This document shows positions 1-8,499 of a DNA stretch of 64,000 bases, piece by piece. The first letter of the stretch is position 1. Each line of letters opens with the position of its first letter. The position numbers and the translations under genes are program-made. The notes below the pieces were generated by a model. The model worked only from the letters and a program-made list of their open reading frames with translations. It ran no database searches and was not told where the DNA came from. The stretch lies in NCBI RefSeq assembly GCF_008632075.1, contig NZ_VWVM01000018.1, forward strand, positions 1 to 64,000. Reading direction: 5' to 3'. Origin of the DNA: Candidatus Pantoea gossypiicola (lineage in GTDB: Bacteria; Pseudomonadota; Gammaproteobacteria; Enterobacterales; Enterobacteriaceae).

Positions 1-125
1 CCAGACATTACTCACCCGTCCGCCACTCGTCACCCGAGAGCAAGCTCTCTGTGCTACCGTCCGACTTGCATGTGTTAGGCCTGCCGCCAGCGTTCAATCT
101 GAGCCATGATCAAACTCTTCAATTT
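1..125 (-). rRNA. rrs: 16S ribosomal RNA, 5' end only (cut by window edge)
   Basis: Read on the minus strand, the segment ending at 125 begins AAATTGAAGAGTTTGATC and continues ATGGCTCAG, the universal start of bacterial 16S rRNA. Only about the first 125 nt lie in the window, so this is truncation by the window edge and not a pseudogene. The gene is transcribed leftward, away from oriC at about 19.5 kb. The matching E. coli position is the rrnC operon downstream of rbs-hsrA, which is an inference from gene order. Confidence 0.97.
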
Positions 126-280
126 AAAGTTTGATTTGCTGCAACAAGTGCAGCGATGCTCATCTGTAAAACGTCATAATGAATTTCATTATGTGTTCAC
201 TCGTGAGGCTTTGATATTTTTGTGCGTCCAAAGACGCTGATATCGATCCTGCGAGTGCCCACACAGATTGTCTGATAAAT

Positions 281-292
281 TGTTAAAGAGCA
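281..292 (-). promoter_or_regulatory. rrn leader boxA antitermination site
   Basis: The minus strand reads TGCTCTTTAACA followed by ATTTATCAGACAATC, the conserved boxA and downstream leader of enterobacterial rRNA operons. In this family boxA binds NusB/NusE and supports Rho-resistant transcription of rRNA. It sits between promoter P2 and the mature 16S start, as expected. Confidence 0.9.
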
Positions 293-331
293 GTGCGAAC
301 AGTGCGTTAGCGTCCTGTCGCGAGGTGGCGT

Positions 332-359
332 ATATTACGCTTTCCTCCTGCAGAGTCAA
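332..359 (-). promoter_or_regulatory. rrn promoter P2
   Basis: On the minus strand TTGACT (359-354) and TAATAT (337-332) are separated by 16 bp and followed by a GC-rich discriminator. The layout and distance from P1 match the downstream promoter of E. coli rRNA operons. Confidence 0.85.
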
Positions 360-449
360 CCTCTTTCTCAGAAGTTTTTCTCCGGCGGGTCAGTCTCCTG
401 AACCTTCAACCCGTTTCCCGTTGCCGGTGTGCCGTGTCGATGGAGGCGC

Positions 450-505
450 ATTATAGGGAGTTTCCGCAGGCTGACAAGTGTTTCTTCGAATTAATTTGCT
501 GAGCG
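450..505 (-). promoter_or_regulatory. rrn promoter P1 with AT-rich UP region
   Basis: On the minus strand TTGTCA (477-472) and TATAAT (455-450) are separated by 16 bp and followed by GCGCC, nearly identical to E. coli rrnB P1. The AT-rich stretch at 478-505 occupies the UP-element position. The GC-rich discriminator is the feature that makes such promoters sensitive to ppGpp and to the initiating NTP in E. coli. Fis sites probably lie at about 510-600, but I could not define them. Confidence 0.9.
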
Positions 506-659
506 CATCTTTTTTAAACGAACGGCTTAAAAAGAGACGTTTCATGGCCGAATAACGCACAAAAACAGCGATCAAACGTTGTAAAGAGACCTGTCGTTGC
601 GGATTACGGGTGCTATTATTTTGCTTCTTCTCGCAGGATAACCCCAGGAAGGACACTCA

Positions 660-2060
660 ATGATAAAATCCTCGCGCAGCATGGCCGGTTTGCCATGGAT
701 AGCGGCTATGGCCTTTTTCATGCAGTCACTCGACGCTACCATACTGAATACTGCCCTGCCCGCTATCGCCACCAGCCTCGACCGTTCTCCTCTGGCCATG
801 CAATCCGCCGTCATCAGTTACACCCTCACTGTCGCTATGCTGATTCCGGTCAGCGGCTGGCTCGCCGATCGCTTCGGCACGCGCAAGGTGTTTATCATTG
901 CGGTTTCGCTGTTCACCCTTGGCTCGCTGGCTTGTGCGCTCTCACCAACGCTTTCGGTGCTGGTCATCTCGCGCATCGTACAGGGCGTGGGTGGCGCAAT
1001 GATGATGCCGGTCGCAAGACTTGCGCTCTTGCGCGCCTATCCGCGCAGTGAATTGCTGCCAGTCCTCAATTTCGTCACCATGCCAGGATTAGTTGGCCCA
1101 ATACTGGGCCCGATGCTGGGCGGTGTGCTGGTCACCTACGCGACGTGGCACTGGATCTTCCTGATTAATATCCCGATAGGCATTCTGGGCATTATCTACG
1201 CACGCAAATATATGCCTGACTTCACCACACCCAAGCGCCGCTTCGACTTTTTCGGCTTCATATTATTCGGGGCTGGACTGGTAATGATCTCAATTGGGAT
1301 TGAACTGTTCGGTGAGCGGATTGTTTCTGCCTGGCTGGCCGGCGGGATATTACTCAGCGGGATCGTGCTTTTACTCATCTATATAGTGCATGCCCGGAAT
1401 CATCCTTCACCATTGATCAATCTGCCGATGTTTAAAACCCGGACATTCTCAGTCGGCATCGTCGGCAATATTGCCTCTCGTCTCGGCACCGGCTGTGTGC
1501 CCTTTTTGATGCCGCTCATGTTGCAGGTCGGGTTTGGCTTTTCCGCGATTATCGCAGGCTGCATGATGGCCCCAACCGCCATTGGTTCGATACTGGCAAA
1601 ATCGACGGTGACACAACTGCTGCGCTGGCTGGGCTATCGCCGTCTGCTGGTCGGCATTACCGCCATTATCGGCATCCTGATCGCCAGCTTCTCTCTGCAG
1701 TCACCCGCTGAAAGCATATTTGTACTCTTGCTTCCACTGTTTGTTCTCGGTATGGCAATGTCTACGCAGTTCACAGCCATGAACACTATCACCCTGGCCG
1801 ATCTGGATGATGATAACGCCAGTGGAGGTAACAGTGTGCTAGCCGTGACACAGCAATTAGCGATCAGTTTTGGTGTAGCCGTCAGCGCGGCGGTGCTGCG
1901 CTTCTATCAGGAGTTTGAAACCAGCACCATTTCACAGTTTCACGCCACGTTCCTGACCATGGGTATTGTTACCGTGCTTTCGGCGCTGACCTTTATGCTG
2001 CTGAAAAACGGCGATGGACGTAATCTGATCACGAATCGCGACAGGAAGAAAAAGCGCTAA
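660..2060 (+). CDS. hsrA: HsrA-like MFS multidrug exporter (DHA2 family)
   Basis: A 466-residue, highly hydrophobic protein of the drug:H+ antiporter DHA2 (14-helix) type. Helix 1 carries FMQSLDATILNTALP, loop 2-3 carries GWLADRFGTRK, and TM5 carries the antiporter motif GPILGPMLGGV near residue 150. It closely resembles E. coli HsrA (YieO, about 475 aa), and its place beside rbsR is the hsrA position in E. coli. The start is ATG at 660, about 7 nt after AGGAAGGA. Its stop overlaps the rbsR stop by 4 bp on opposite strands. The E. coli gene yieP, normally between hsrA and rrs, is absent. The substrate is unknown. Confidence 0.9.
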   Translation: MIKSSRSMAGLPWIAAMAFFMQSLDATILNTALPAIATSLDRSPLAMQSAVISYTLTVAMLIPVSGWLADRFGTRKVFIIAVSLFTLGSLACALSPTLSVLVISRIVQGVGGAMMMPVARLALLRAYPRSELLPVLNFVTMPGLVGPILGPMLGGVLVTYATWHWIFLINIPIGILGIIYARKYMPDFTTPKRRFDFFGFILFGAGLVMISIGIELFGERIVSAWLAGGILLSGIVLLLIYIVHARNHPSPLINLPMFKTRTFSVGIVGNIASRLGTGCVPFLMPLMLQVGFGFSAIIAGCMMAPTAIGSILAKSTVTQLLRWLGYRRLLVGITAIIGILIASFSLQSPAESIFVLLLPLFVLGMAMSTQFTAMNTITLADLDDDNASGGNSVLAVTQQLAISFGVAVSAAVLRFYQEFETSTISQFHATFLTMGIVTVLSALTFMLLKNGDGRNLITNRDRKKKR

Positions 2061-3040
2061 ACCGAACCCCGCATTACCAGTTCCGGCGTCAGCACCAGCG
2101 TTTGCTGGCTGGCGTCGGGATCACTAAGACGATGAATTAAGGTATCTATCGCCAGTTCGCCCAGTGCATCTTTGGGCTGGTGAATAGTACTCAATGGCGG
2201 AGTGAGATAGCGCGCCAGCTCAATATCGTCATATCCCATGACTGCCATCTGCTGCGGAATCTGCATGCCAGCCTGATAGAGGGCGTGATAAACGCCGACA
2301 GCCATCGCATCGTTACTGGTGAATACCGCTTCCGGCAGCGTTTCAAGCGCCAGCAACTCGACCATCCCGTTGTAGCCACCCTGAAATTCAAAGTCACCAT
2401 TCACGATATAGCCAGGCAAAATCTCCAGCCCACTCTTAGTCATGGCGTTACGATAACCTTCGAGTCGCATACGGGCAGGCGTTTTATCCTGGGGACCCGC
2501 GATACAGGCGATACGGGTATAACCGCTGTCGATAAGATGCTGAGTGGCCAGCTCGCCGCCCAGCAGCGCATTATCCTGAATGATGTCACCGCGCCCCTCA
2601 AACGGTGCCCAGTCCATCATCACCGCAGGTATAGAGGGATAACGATTCAGGATGTCTGCCGACGGCAGATGACTTTCAGTACACATGATCAGCAAACCAT
2701 CGACACGCTTCTGCATCAGCGTTTCCAGGCTGCGGTTCATCCGCTCCTCATCTCCCGCCGTATTACAGAGAATCAGGCTGTAGCCACGCTGATAGCAGCT
2801 CTCCTCCACGCCCCGCACCACTTCGGCATAAAAAGGGTTACTGCTGGTAGTCAGCAGCATACCGATAGTGTGCGTCTGATTGATTTTCAGACTGCGTGCC
2901 AGTGCAGAAGGAGCATAGTTAAGATGACGTATCGCCTGCTCAACTTTTTCCCGCACGCCTTCACTGACAAAGCGATTGTTATTAATGACGTGCGAGACAG
3001 TGGAGGTAGAGACGCCCGCGAGGCGAGCGACATCTTTCAT
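2057..3040 (-). CDS. rbsR: Ribose operon repressor RbsR (LacI family)
   Basis: A LacI-family repressor of 327 residues. The N-terminal helix-turn-helix begins MKDVARLAGVSTSTVSHVIN, followed by the hinge YAPSALARSLK and a periplasmic-binding-like core that senses ribose. I place the start at ATG 3040. An upstream in-frame TTG at 3049 would give a protein starting (M)STMKDV, resembling E. coli MATMKDV, so that start is possible. The open frame continues upstream into rbsK, but residues there are not homologous. Last gene of rbsDACBKR, 13 bp after rbsK. Its likely operators are the two palindromes upstream of rbsD. Confidence 0.95.
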   Translation of the reverse strand: MKDVARLAGVSTSTVSHVINNNRFVSEGVREKVEQAIRHLNYAPSALARSLKINQTHTIGMLLTTSSNPFYAEVVRGVEESCYQRGYSLILCNTAGDEERMNRSLETLMQKRVDGLLIMCTESHLPSADILNRYPSIPAVMMDWAPFEGRGDIIQDNALLGGELATQHLIDSGYTRIACIAGPQDKTPARMRLEGYRNAMTKSGLEILPGYIVNGDFEFQGGYNGMVELLALETLPEAVFTSNDAMAVGVYHALYQAGMQIPQQMAVMGYDDIELARYLTPPLSTIHQPKDALGELAIDTLIHRLSDPDASQQTLVLTPELVMRGSV

Positions 3041-3053
3041 GGTACTCAAGCGC

Positions 3054-3983
3054 TTAACCCTGTTGCTGCAAAAATTCATCGATCTCCGTGCGCCACGGCA
3101 CGGAGGGCTGTGCACCTGAACGCGTAACGGCAATCGCGGCGGCGGCATGGGCAAATCGCACCGCGTCATACATCGGCTTCTGTTCCAGTCTTGCGGTAAC
3201 AAAGGCACCATTAAAGGTGTCACCTGCCGCAATGGTATCAATAGCTTTAACGCTGAAGCCTGCAATACGCTGACCGTCCCCCTGCTCACTCAGCCAGACA
3301 CCGCGGCTACCCAGCGTAATCAGTACCGTGCCGATGCCTTTCGCATGCAGCACTGCTGCAGCCCGGGCAGCATCGTCATCGTTGTGGACCGCAATGCCGG
3401 TCAGACTCTCTGCTTCCGTTTCATTCGGGGTAATAATATCGATCAGCGCCAGCAACTCATCGGAGAGTGGGGTAGCAGGTGCCGGATTGAGAATAACCTG
3501 CGTCTGATGCTGCCGGGCAAATGTCGCGGCAGCCAGTACGCTCTCCAGCGGCGATTCCAGCTGCATTAAAAGTGCATCTGCACCGGCAATGACCTGCTGA
3601 TGACGCGCCACGCAATCGGGCGTTAGCGCCGCGTTTGCCCCGGAGTAGATGCCGATATTGTTCTCACCGTCACCGTTGACGAAAATCATCGCCACACCGG
3701 TCGACTCGCCCTCAACCACTTCTACAGGCGTTGTATCAATATTGTCCTGTGTGAGCTGCTCACGAATACGTTCGCCAATGTCATCCGCGCCCACACAGCC
3801 AATAAAGGCAATATCGGCACCCGCACGCCCCGCGGCGACTGCCTGATTCGCGCCTTTACCGCCAAACGCAACCTGATAATTCTGCCCGATCACCGTTTCA
3901 CCGGGACGAGGGAAGTGCGCCAGATTAAGGATGTGGTCAGCGTTAATGCTGCCAAGAACGGCCAGTTTTGCGTTTTTGCTCAT
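3054..3983 (-). CDS. rbsK: Ribokinase
   Basis: A PfkB-family kinase of 309 residues that phosphorylates ribose to ribose 5-phosphate after import. Visible family features are the N-terminal substrate loop GSINADHILN, the FGGKGANQAVAAGR motif, and the C-terminal signature DTIAAGDTFNGA holding the catalytic aspartate. The length equals that of E. coli RbsK when started at ATG 3983 (MSKNAKLAVLG). A longer frame to 4010 adds residues not found in the family. It lies between rbsB and rbsR, separated from rbsB by a hairpin that probably lowers its expression relative to rbsB. Confidence 0.95.
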   Translation of the reverse strand: MSKNAKLAVLGSINADHILNLAHFPRPGETVIGQNYQVAFGGKGANQAVAAGRAGADIAFIGCVGADDIGERIREQLTQDNIDTTPVEVVEGESTGVAMIFVNGDGENNIGIYSGANAALTPDCVARHQQVIAGADALLMQLESPLESVLAAATFARQHQTQVILNPAPATPLSDELLALIDIITPNETEAESLTGIAVHNDDDAARAAAVLHAKGIGTVLITLGSRGVWLSEQGDGQRIAGFSVKAIDTIAAGDTFNGAFVTARLEQKPMYDAVRFAHAAAAIAVTRSGAQPSVPWRTEIDEFLQQQG

Positions 3984-4003
3984 TAGGGGAGTCCGGAATA
4001 AGT

Positions 4004-4024
4004 GCGCCACCGGGAGGGTGGCGC
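4004..4024 (-). repeat. Hairpin between rbsB and rbsK
   Basis: GCGCCACC and GGTGGCGC form a perfect 8-bp stem with a 5-nt loop in the rbsB-rbsK gap. No U-run follows on the minus strand. An mRNA-stability element, or partial attenuator favouring the abundant binding protein over the kinase, is the likely role (inference). Confidence 0.6.
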
Positions 4025-4045
4025 GGTGCCCTGCTTTTCTTTGAG

Positions 4046-4921
4046 TTATTGAGTGACCAGCTTCAGGTCGACCGGATTGATCGCCTTCACTTTTTCACCC
4101 TTCAGCACTTTATCAGCGGTGTCCACGCCGATCATGCCAATTTTGTCTGGCATCTGTGCCACGGTCGCAGACAGTTTGCCAGCTTCTACAGCTTTCACGC
4201 CATCAGCAGTGCCGTCAAAACCCACCACGATCACACCCGTTTTTCCGGCGGTCTGCAGCGCACGCAGCGCACCCAGCGCCATTTCGTCGTTCTGAGCGAA
4301 TACCGCCTGAACATCCGGGTGTGCCTGCAGCAGGTTCTGCATGACGTTCAGACCTTTGGTACGGTCAAAGTCAGCAGGCTGGCTGGCGAGGATCTGGAAT
4401 TTATGCGCATCAGCGGCCTGTTTGAAGCCCTCGCCACGTTCGCGGGCAGCAGAGGTGCCGGCAATGCCCTGCAGCTCAATAATTTTGGCATTCTCGCCAA
4501 CTTTTTTGGCGATGAAGTCACCGGCCATTTTACCGCCGAAACGGTTATCGGAAGCAACGTGGCTGACAACCGTGCCCTGTGCCGCAACACGATCCAGCGT
4601 GATGACAGGAATGTTCGCCTGGTTAGCCATCTTCACTGCGTTGCCCACCGCATCAGAGTCAGTCGGGTTAATCAGAAGCAGCTTAGTGCCGCGAACCGTC
4701 AAATCCTGCACGTTCGCCAGTTCTTTTGCCGGATTGTTCTGTGAATCCAGTACCACCAGGTTGTAGCCCAGTTTGTCCGCTTCTTTCTGAGCGCCCTCTT
4801 TCAGAGAAACAAAGAACGGATTGTTCAGAGTTGAAACCACCAGCGCGATGGTATCTTTTGCCATGGCGCTGGTACTGAGCGTTGCGCCGAGGATCAGGGC
4901 CAGTGCGGTTAACTTTTTCAT
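4046..4921 (-). CDS. rbsB: Ribose ABC transporter periplasmic binding protein
   Basis: A 291-residue periplasmic ribose receptor. The N terminus is a Sec signal peptide (KK, then ALALILGATLST, then AMA with cleavage near residue 21). The mature part starts KDTIALVVSTLNNPFF, as in E. coli RbsB. The fold is the type I periplasmic binding protein with DRVAAQG in the sugar-binding region and NDEMALGAL in the C-terminal lobe. It delivers ribose to RbsC/RbsA and in E. coli also to the Trg chemoreceptor. It lies 25 bp after rbsC. Confidence 0.96.
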   Translation of the reverse strand: MKKLTALALILGATLSTSAMAKDTIALVVSTLNNPFFVSLKEGAQKEADKLGYNLVVLDSQNNPAKELANVQDLTVRGTKLLLINPTDSDAVGNAVKMANQANIPVITLDRVAAQGTVVSHVASDNRFGGKMAGDFIAKKVGENAKIIELQGIAGTSAARERGEGFKQAADAHKFQILASQPADFDRTKGLNVMQNLLQAHPDVQAVFAQNDEMALGALRALQTAGKTGVIVVGFDGTADGVKAVEAGKLSATVAQMPDKIGMIGVDTADKVLKGEKVKAINPVDLKLVTQ

Positions 4922-4946
4922 CTTATTATCCTGTGTAAGGTCAGAG

Positions 4947-5918
4947 TTATTTACTGCTTTTATTATCCACCAGCACCGCCAGCAGGATGACTACCGCTTT
5001 AACGATCATCTGGTAGTACGAAGAGACGCCCATCAGGTTCAGGCCGTTGTTCAGGAAGCCGAGGATCAGCGCGCCAATCAGGGTGCCGAAAATACGGCCT
5101 TTACCACCAGCCAGACTGGTTCCGCCTAACACGACCGCAGCAATCGCATCCAGCTCATAGCCGGTACCCGCTGTCGGCTGTGCCGAAGAGAGACGCGCGA
5201 CTTCAATGGTGCCCGCCAGTGCCGCCAGCATGCCGCTCAGTGAATAGACGATGATTTTGACGCGATTCACATTGATGCCAGAGAGACGCGTTGCCGCTTC
5301 GTTACCGCCCAGCGCATAGATATAGCGACCCAGACGCGTGTGCTGCAGCATGTACCAGGCGGCGATAAAGACCAGCGCCATCAGCCAGACCGGCGCGGGG
5401 ATACCCAGCGGGCGACCAATACCAAACCAGCCCAGCAGATCGGCGTTGGCACTGAAACCGGTATTAATCGGGCTGCCGTCGGTGTAGACCATGGTGACAC
5501 CACGCAGCAGCAGCATCATGACCAGCGTGGCGATAAACGCCTGCACCTTACCGCGCGCCACAATGGTGCCGGTCAGGGCACCGATTGCCGCACCCAGCGC
5601 CAGCGAAGCCGCCACCGCAACCAGAGCATTGACTTCCATGCCCACCAGCGATGCACCGACCGCACCGGTCAGGGCCAGCAGCGATCCCACAGAGAGGTCG
5701 ATACCGGAAGTCAGGATCACCAGCGTCATCCCGACCGCCATGATGGCGTTGACCGAGGTCTGCTGCAGAATGTTGAACAGGTTCGCCACGGTAAAGAAGT
5801 TCGGACTCTGGCTGGCCACTACGGCGATCAGCACCAGCAGTGCAATCAGCGACTTCTGTTCCAGCAGCCAGCTTTTGCTAAACCAGCGACGGCTGGCCGG
5901 TAAAGTTTGGGTCGTCAT
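4947..5918 (-). CDS. rbsC: Ribose ABC transporter permease
   Basis: An inner-membrane permease of 323 residues with about eight to ten hydrophobic helices. It carries the BPD_transp_2 family segments VGMTLVILTSGIDLSVGS near residue 65 and AIAAVVLGGTSLAGGKGR near 250. It forms the ribose channel and couples to RbsA. Its start overlaps the rbsA stop by 4 bp (5915-5918), so the two are probably translationally coupled. Confidence 0.96.
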   Translation of the reverse strand: MTTQTLPASRRWFSKSWLLEQKSLIALLVLIAVVASQSPNFFTVANLFNILQQTSVNAIMAVGMTLVILTSGIDLSVGSLLALTGAVGASLVGMEVNALVAVAASLALGAAIGALTGTIVARGKVQAFIATLVMMLLLRGVTMVYTDGSPINTGFSANADLLGWFGIGRPLGIPAPVWLMALVFIAAWYMLQHTRLGRYIYALGGNEAATRLSGINVNRVKIIVYSLSGMLAALAGTIEVARLSSAQPTAGTGYELDAIAAVVLGGTSLAGGKGRIFGTLIGALILGFLNNGLNLMGVSSYYQMIVKAVVILLAVLVDNKSSK

Positions 5919-7423
5919 ACCACTAAATCCTCGCTGTGTTGCTTGCCTACGGCGGCTGCCATCAGGCTTTCCTGAGTGGCGTCTTCCCGGGTAAATTCGC
6001 CGCTGATACGGCCTTCATGCATCACCAGAATCCGGTCGCTCATGCCCAGCACTTCCGGCATTTCCGAGGAAACGAGGATGATGCTCAGCCCTTCGGCCTT
6101 GAACTGGTTAATCAGTTGATAGATCTCTTTCTTCGCGCCGACATCCACACCGCGGGTCGGTTCGTCCAGAATCAGTACGTTGGGCCGGGTCATCAGTCCG
6201 CGGGCAATCGCCACTTTCTGCTGGTTGCCGCCTGAAAGCAGGCCAATCGGCTGCTCCATTGAGGGCGTTTTCACATTGAACAGCCGGATAAAATCGCCGA
6301 CCGCCAGCTGCTCTGCCGCGTGCTTCAGTGACCCGCTGCCGCGACTGAAATAACGTAACGCCGTCAGCGACATGTTCTCTTTTACCGACATGCCCAGCAC
6401 CAGGCCGTCGCGCTTACGATCCTCTGAGATATAGACGATGCCGTTAGCCAGCCCATCCTGTGGCGAACGCGTCACTACTTCGCGGCCGCTGAGCCACAGT
6501 TTGCCTTCATGGCGCGGCAACGCGCCGTAAAGCACCTTCATCAGTTCGGTACGGCCCGCGCCCATCAGGCCCGAAATGCCCAGGATTTCACCTTTGCGCA
6601 GGCTGAAGCTGATGTTTTCGACGCCCGGTCCGCTGACGTTTTCCACTTTCAGCCGCACGTCGCCGGGTGCCTGATCCAGACGGGGATATTGATCTTCCAG
6701 TTTGCGCCCGACCATCATCTCGATCAGGCTCTCTTCGGTCAGCGCGCTGACCGGACGTTCAGCAATAAACTGACCGTCGCGGAACACCGTAACGTCATCG
6801 CAGATCTCAAAGATCTCTTTCATGCGGTGCGAGATATAGACGATGCCGCAGCCCTGCGCCTTCAGTTCGTTGATGACCCGGAACAGCGACAGCGTTTCGG
6901 TATCCGTCAGCGCATCGGTCGGCTCATCCATGATGATGACCTGCGACTCAAAGCTCAGCACTTTGGCGATTTCGACCATCTGCTGATCGCCAATCGACAA
7001 ATCGCCCACCAGCTTGTGGCTGTTGAAGCGCAGATTGAGCCTTTTGAGCAGTGCATCGGCTTCGGCATACATACGCGGCCACTGGATACGGCCAAAACGC
7101 CCCACATATTCGCGACCGAGAAAAATATTCTCCGCCACAGTTAACTGAGGGATCAGGTTCAGCTCCTGATGGATAATGCCAATACCCGCTTCCTGAGACG
7201 CTTTCGGTCCACTGAACCGGGTCTCTTCACCGAGCCAGCGCAGCGTACCGGCATCATATTGATAGATCCCGGTCAGTACTTTCATCATGGTGGACTTGCC
7301 GGCACCGTTCTCGCCCACCAGCGCCATCACGCGTCCTGCACGAACATTCAGCGACGCACCCTTAAGGGCTTTCACGCCCGGAAAGGATTTTTCAATGCCG
7401 TCGAGTTGCAGTAAAGGTTGCAT
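5915..7423 (-). CDS. rbsA: Ribose ABC transporter ATP-binding protein (two-domain)
   Basis: A 502-residue tandem ATPase energising ribose uptake. The first half has Walker A GENGAGKST (37-45), signature LSIGDQQ (142-148) and Walker B IIMDEP. The second half has a degenerate Walker A, GLMGAGRTE (285-293), with LSGGNQQK and ILDEPTRGVDVG. One intact and one degenerate nucleotide site is usual for the monosaccharide ABC importers. It lies between rbsD (7-bp gap) and rbsC (4-bp overlap). Confidence 0.96.
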   Translation of the reverse strand: MQPLLQLDGIEKSFPGVKALKGASLNVRAGRVMALVGENGAGKSTMMKVLTGIYQYDAGTLRWLGEETRFSGPKASQEAGIGIIHQELNLIPQLTVAENIFLGREYVGRFGRIQWPRMYAEADALLKRLNLRFNSHKLVGDLSIGDQQMVEIAKVLSFESQVIIMDEPTDALTDTETLSLFRVINELKAQGCGIVYISHRMKEIFEICDDVTVFRDGQFIAERPVSALTEESLIEMMVGRKLEDQYPRLDQAPGDVRLKVENVSGPGVENISFSLRKGEILGISGLMGAGRTELMKVLYGALPRHEGKLWLSGREVVTRSPQDGLANGIVYISEDRKRDGLVLGMSVKENMSLTALRYFSRGSGSLKHAAEQLAVGDFIRLFNVKTPSMEQPIGLLSGGNQQKVAIARGLMTRPNVLILDEPTRGVDVGAKKEIYQLINQFKAEGLSIILVSSEMPEVLGMSDRILVMHEGRISGEFTREDATQESLMAAAVGKQHSEDLVV

Positions 7424-7430
7424 AGCGGCC

Positions 7431-7850
7431 TCAGAAGGTCACACCGGCGCTGAGGATGACATTCGCAAACGGAGAACACTCTCCGCTGCGAATGACCGCC
7501 TGACTACGCTGCGTGTGTTGTTTGAACTGTTCATGACTGGTGTAGCTGATGGTGATGCTATTTCCCTGGTGCTGTTGCAAGGCTTCGAGCATGGCGACAA
7601 GCGCGCTATGAAGTTGCGGATTATGCTGCTTAATCTCCTCCGCGATCAGGGCGCGCTCTACCTGCATCTCCAGTGCGACAGCATTCACCACCTGCATAAA
7701 ATCGGGCGTACCCGGCGTGAGCGCTAAGTCGATGCGCTGCGGTCCTGCCGGAATCGGCAAGCCTGCATCGGCAATCGTCAGCGTATCCGTGTGTCCCAGG
7801 CGGGCAATCACATGAGAGAGTTCAGCGTTTAACAGGCGACCTTTTTTCAT
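7431..7850 (-). CDS. rbsD: D-ribose pyranase
   Basis: A 139-residue RbsD/FucU-family mutarotase that interconverts the pyranose and furanose forms of ribose, supplying the form used by ribokinase. The catalytic histidine is H20 in ARLGHTDTL, followed by the conserved DAGLPIP. The length equals that of E. coli RbsD. It is the first gene of the rbs operon. ATG 7850 lies 13 bp from the proximal RbsR palindrome, so repression would block the whole operon. Confidence 0.95.
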   Translation of the reverse strand: MKKGRLLNAELSHVIARLGHTDTLTIADAGLPIPAGPQRIDLALTPGTPDFMQVVNAVALEMQVERALIAEEIKQHNPQLHSALVAMLEALQQHQGNSITISYTSHEQFKQHTQRSQAVIRSGECSPFANVILSAGVTF

Positions 7851-7862
7851 CTTTTCACTCCA

Positions 7863-7880
7863 CAGCGAAACGTTTCGCTG
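7863..7880 (-). promoter_or_regulatory. RbsR operator, promoter-proximal
   Basis: CAGCGAAACGTTTCGCTG is a perfect 18-bp palindrome with a central CG, matching the known E. coli rbs operator core. It lies immediately upstream of rbsD and should be the main repressor site. Confidence 0.88.
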
Positions 7881-7942
7881 TCTGGAGTGTATGAAAAGCC
7901 GCCATCAACTCAACTGGCAAAACAGAAATCTGTGATCGCTAT

Positions 7943-7954
7943 CGAAACGTTTCG
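7943..7954 (-). promoter_or_regulatory. Second RbsR-like operator upstream of rbsD
   Basis: CGAAACGTTTCG repeats the core of the proximal operator, with its centre 77 bp away. A nearby TGTGATCGCT could be half of a CRP site, but the other half is poor. Two sites about seven helical turns apart could allow looping (inference). Confidence 0.7.
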
Positions 7955-7995
7955 CTTACGTGGGGAAAAATTTGCATTAAGGCGGGGAAGGAGAC

Positions 7996-8020
7996 GAAAA
8001 AAGGGCCGCGAATGCGGCCC
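7996..8020 (-). terminator. Rho-independent terminator of ygiW
   Basis: GGGCCGC-GAAT-GCGGCCC makes a 7-bp stem with a four-base loop. On the minus strand it is followed by six T residues, a classic intrinsic terminator 12 bp after the ygiW stop. Confidence 0.88.
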
Positions 8021-8032
8021 TGTAGAAGAAGG

Positions 8033-8440
8033 TTAAGGCAGTTTCTTGACCTGCTTAACGTCCATCTCAATGCTGTTGAAATCTTTATCCAGTTCACCCG
8101 TCAGCTCAACGTTATCTTTGGGCGTGATCGTCTGGCCATTCCAGTGCTTGTGGTCGATTTCGACCTTCATGGTGCCGGTCTGATCGCGGAACAGATAATC
8201 TTCATTGCCAATCTGTTTTTCCAGCTTGCCGCGTACGGTGATCCAGCTGTCATCTTTCATCTCTTCAGCCTGCTTCACGGTCACCACACTGGTGTTACCG
8301 GCACTGAAGCCGCCCTGACCGGATGCTGACTGCGTCTGTGAGGCTGGCGCACTGGGATCAACAAATCCGCCCTGTTGTGCAGCGAAAACCGGGGCGGAAG
8401 CCAGCATAACGACGGCCAGAATTGCAGCGTGCTTTTTCAT
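8033..8440 (-). CDS. ygiW: YgiW/VisP-family periplasmic BOF-fold protein
   Basis: A small secreted protein of 135 residues. A signal peptide ends at about residue 20 (ASAPVFA), followed by a Gly/Ser/Gln-rich linker. The C-terminal bacterial OB-fold (BOF, DUF1344-type) domain includes DDSWITVRGK, DHKHWNGQTITPKD and ELDKDFNS. E. coli YgiW (130 aa) is a stress-induced periplasmic protein, and the Salmonella homologue VisP binds peptidoglycan and modulates lipid A modification. As in E. coli it is divergent from qseBC, which suggests shared control. The exact biochemical role is uncertain. Confidence 0.9.
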   Translation of the reverse strand: MKKHAAILAVVMLASAPVFAAQQGGFVDPSAPASQTQSASGQGGFSAGNTSVVTVKQAEEMKDDSWITVRGKLEKQIGNEDYLFRDQTGTMKVEIDHKHWNGQTITPKDNVELTGELDKDFNSIEMDVKQVKKLP

Positions 8441-8499
8441 GGTGTACCCCTTTCTCAGTGGTCTTTTCGGTTTGAATATGTCCAGTTAACCACAGAGTT

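Noticed and set aside
1..125. Truncated 16S rRNA as a pseudogene
   Set aside because: The gene is complete up to the window edge and has both promoters and boxA; the truncation is artificial.
2180..3127. Long plus-strand open frame (315 codons) opposite rbsR
   Set aside because: It is a mirror of rbsR codon structure on the other strand. It is rich in His/Arg/Gln, has no recognisable domain, and rbsR itself is clearly a real gene.
7931..7947. Possible CRP site upstream of rbsD (TGTGATCGCT...)
   Set aside because: Only the left half matches the consensus; the right half does not. Catabolite control is likely from family knowledge, but I do not call the site.
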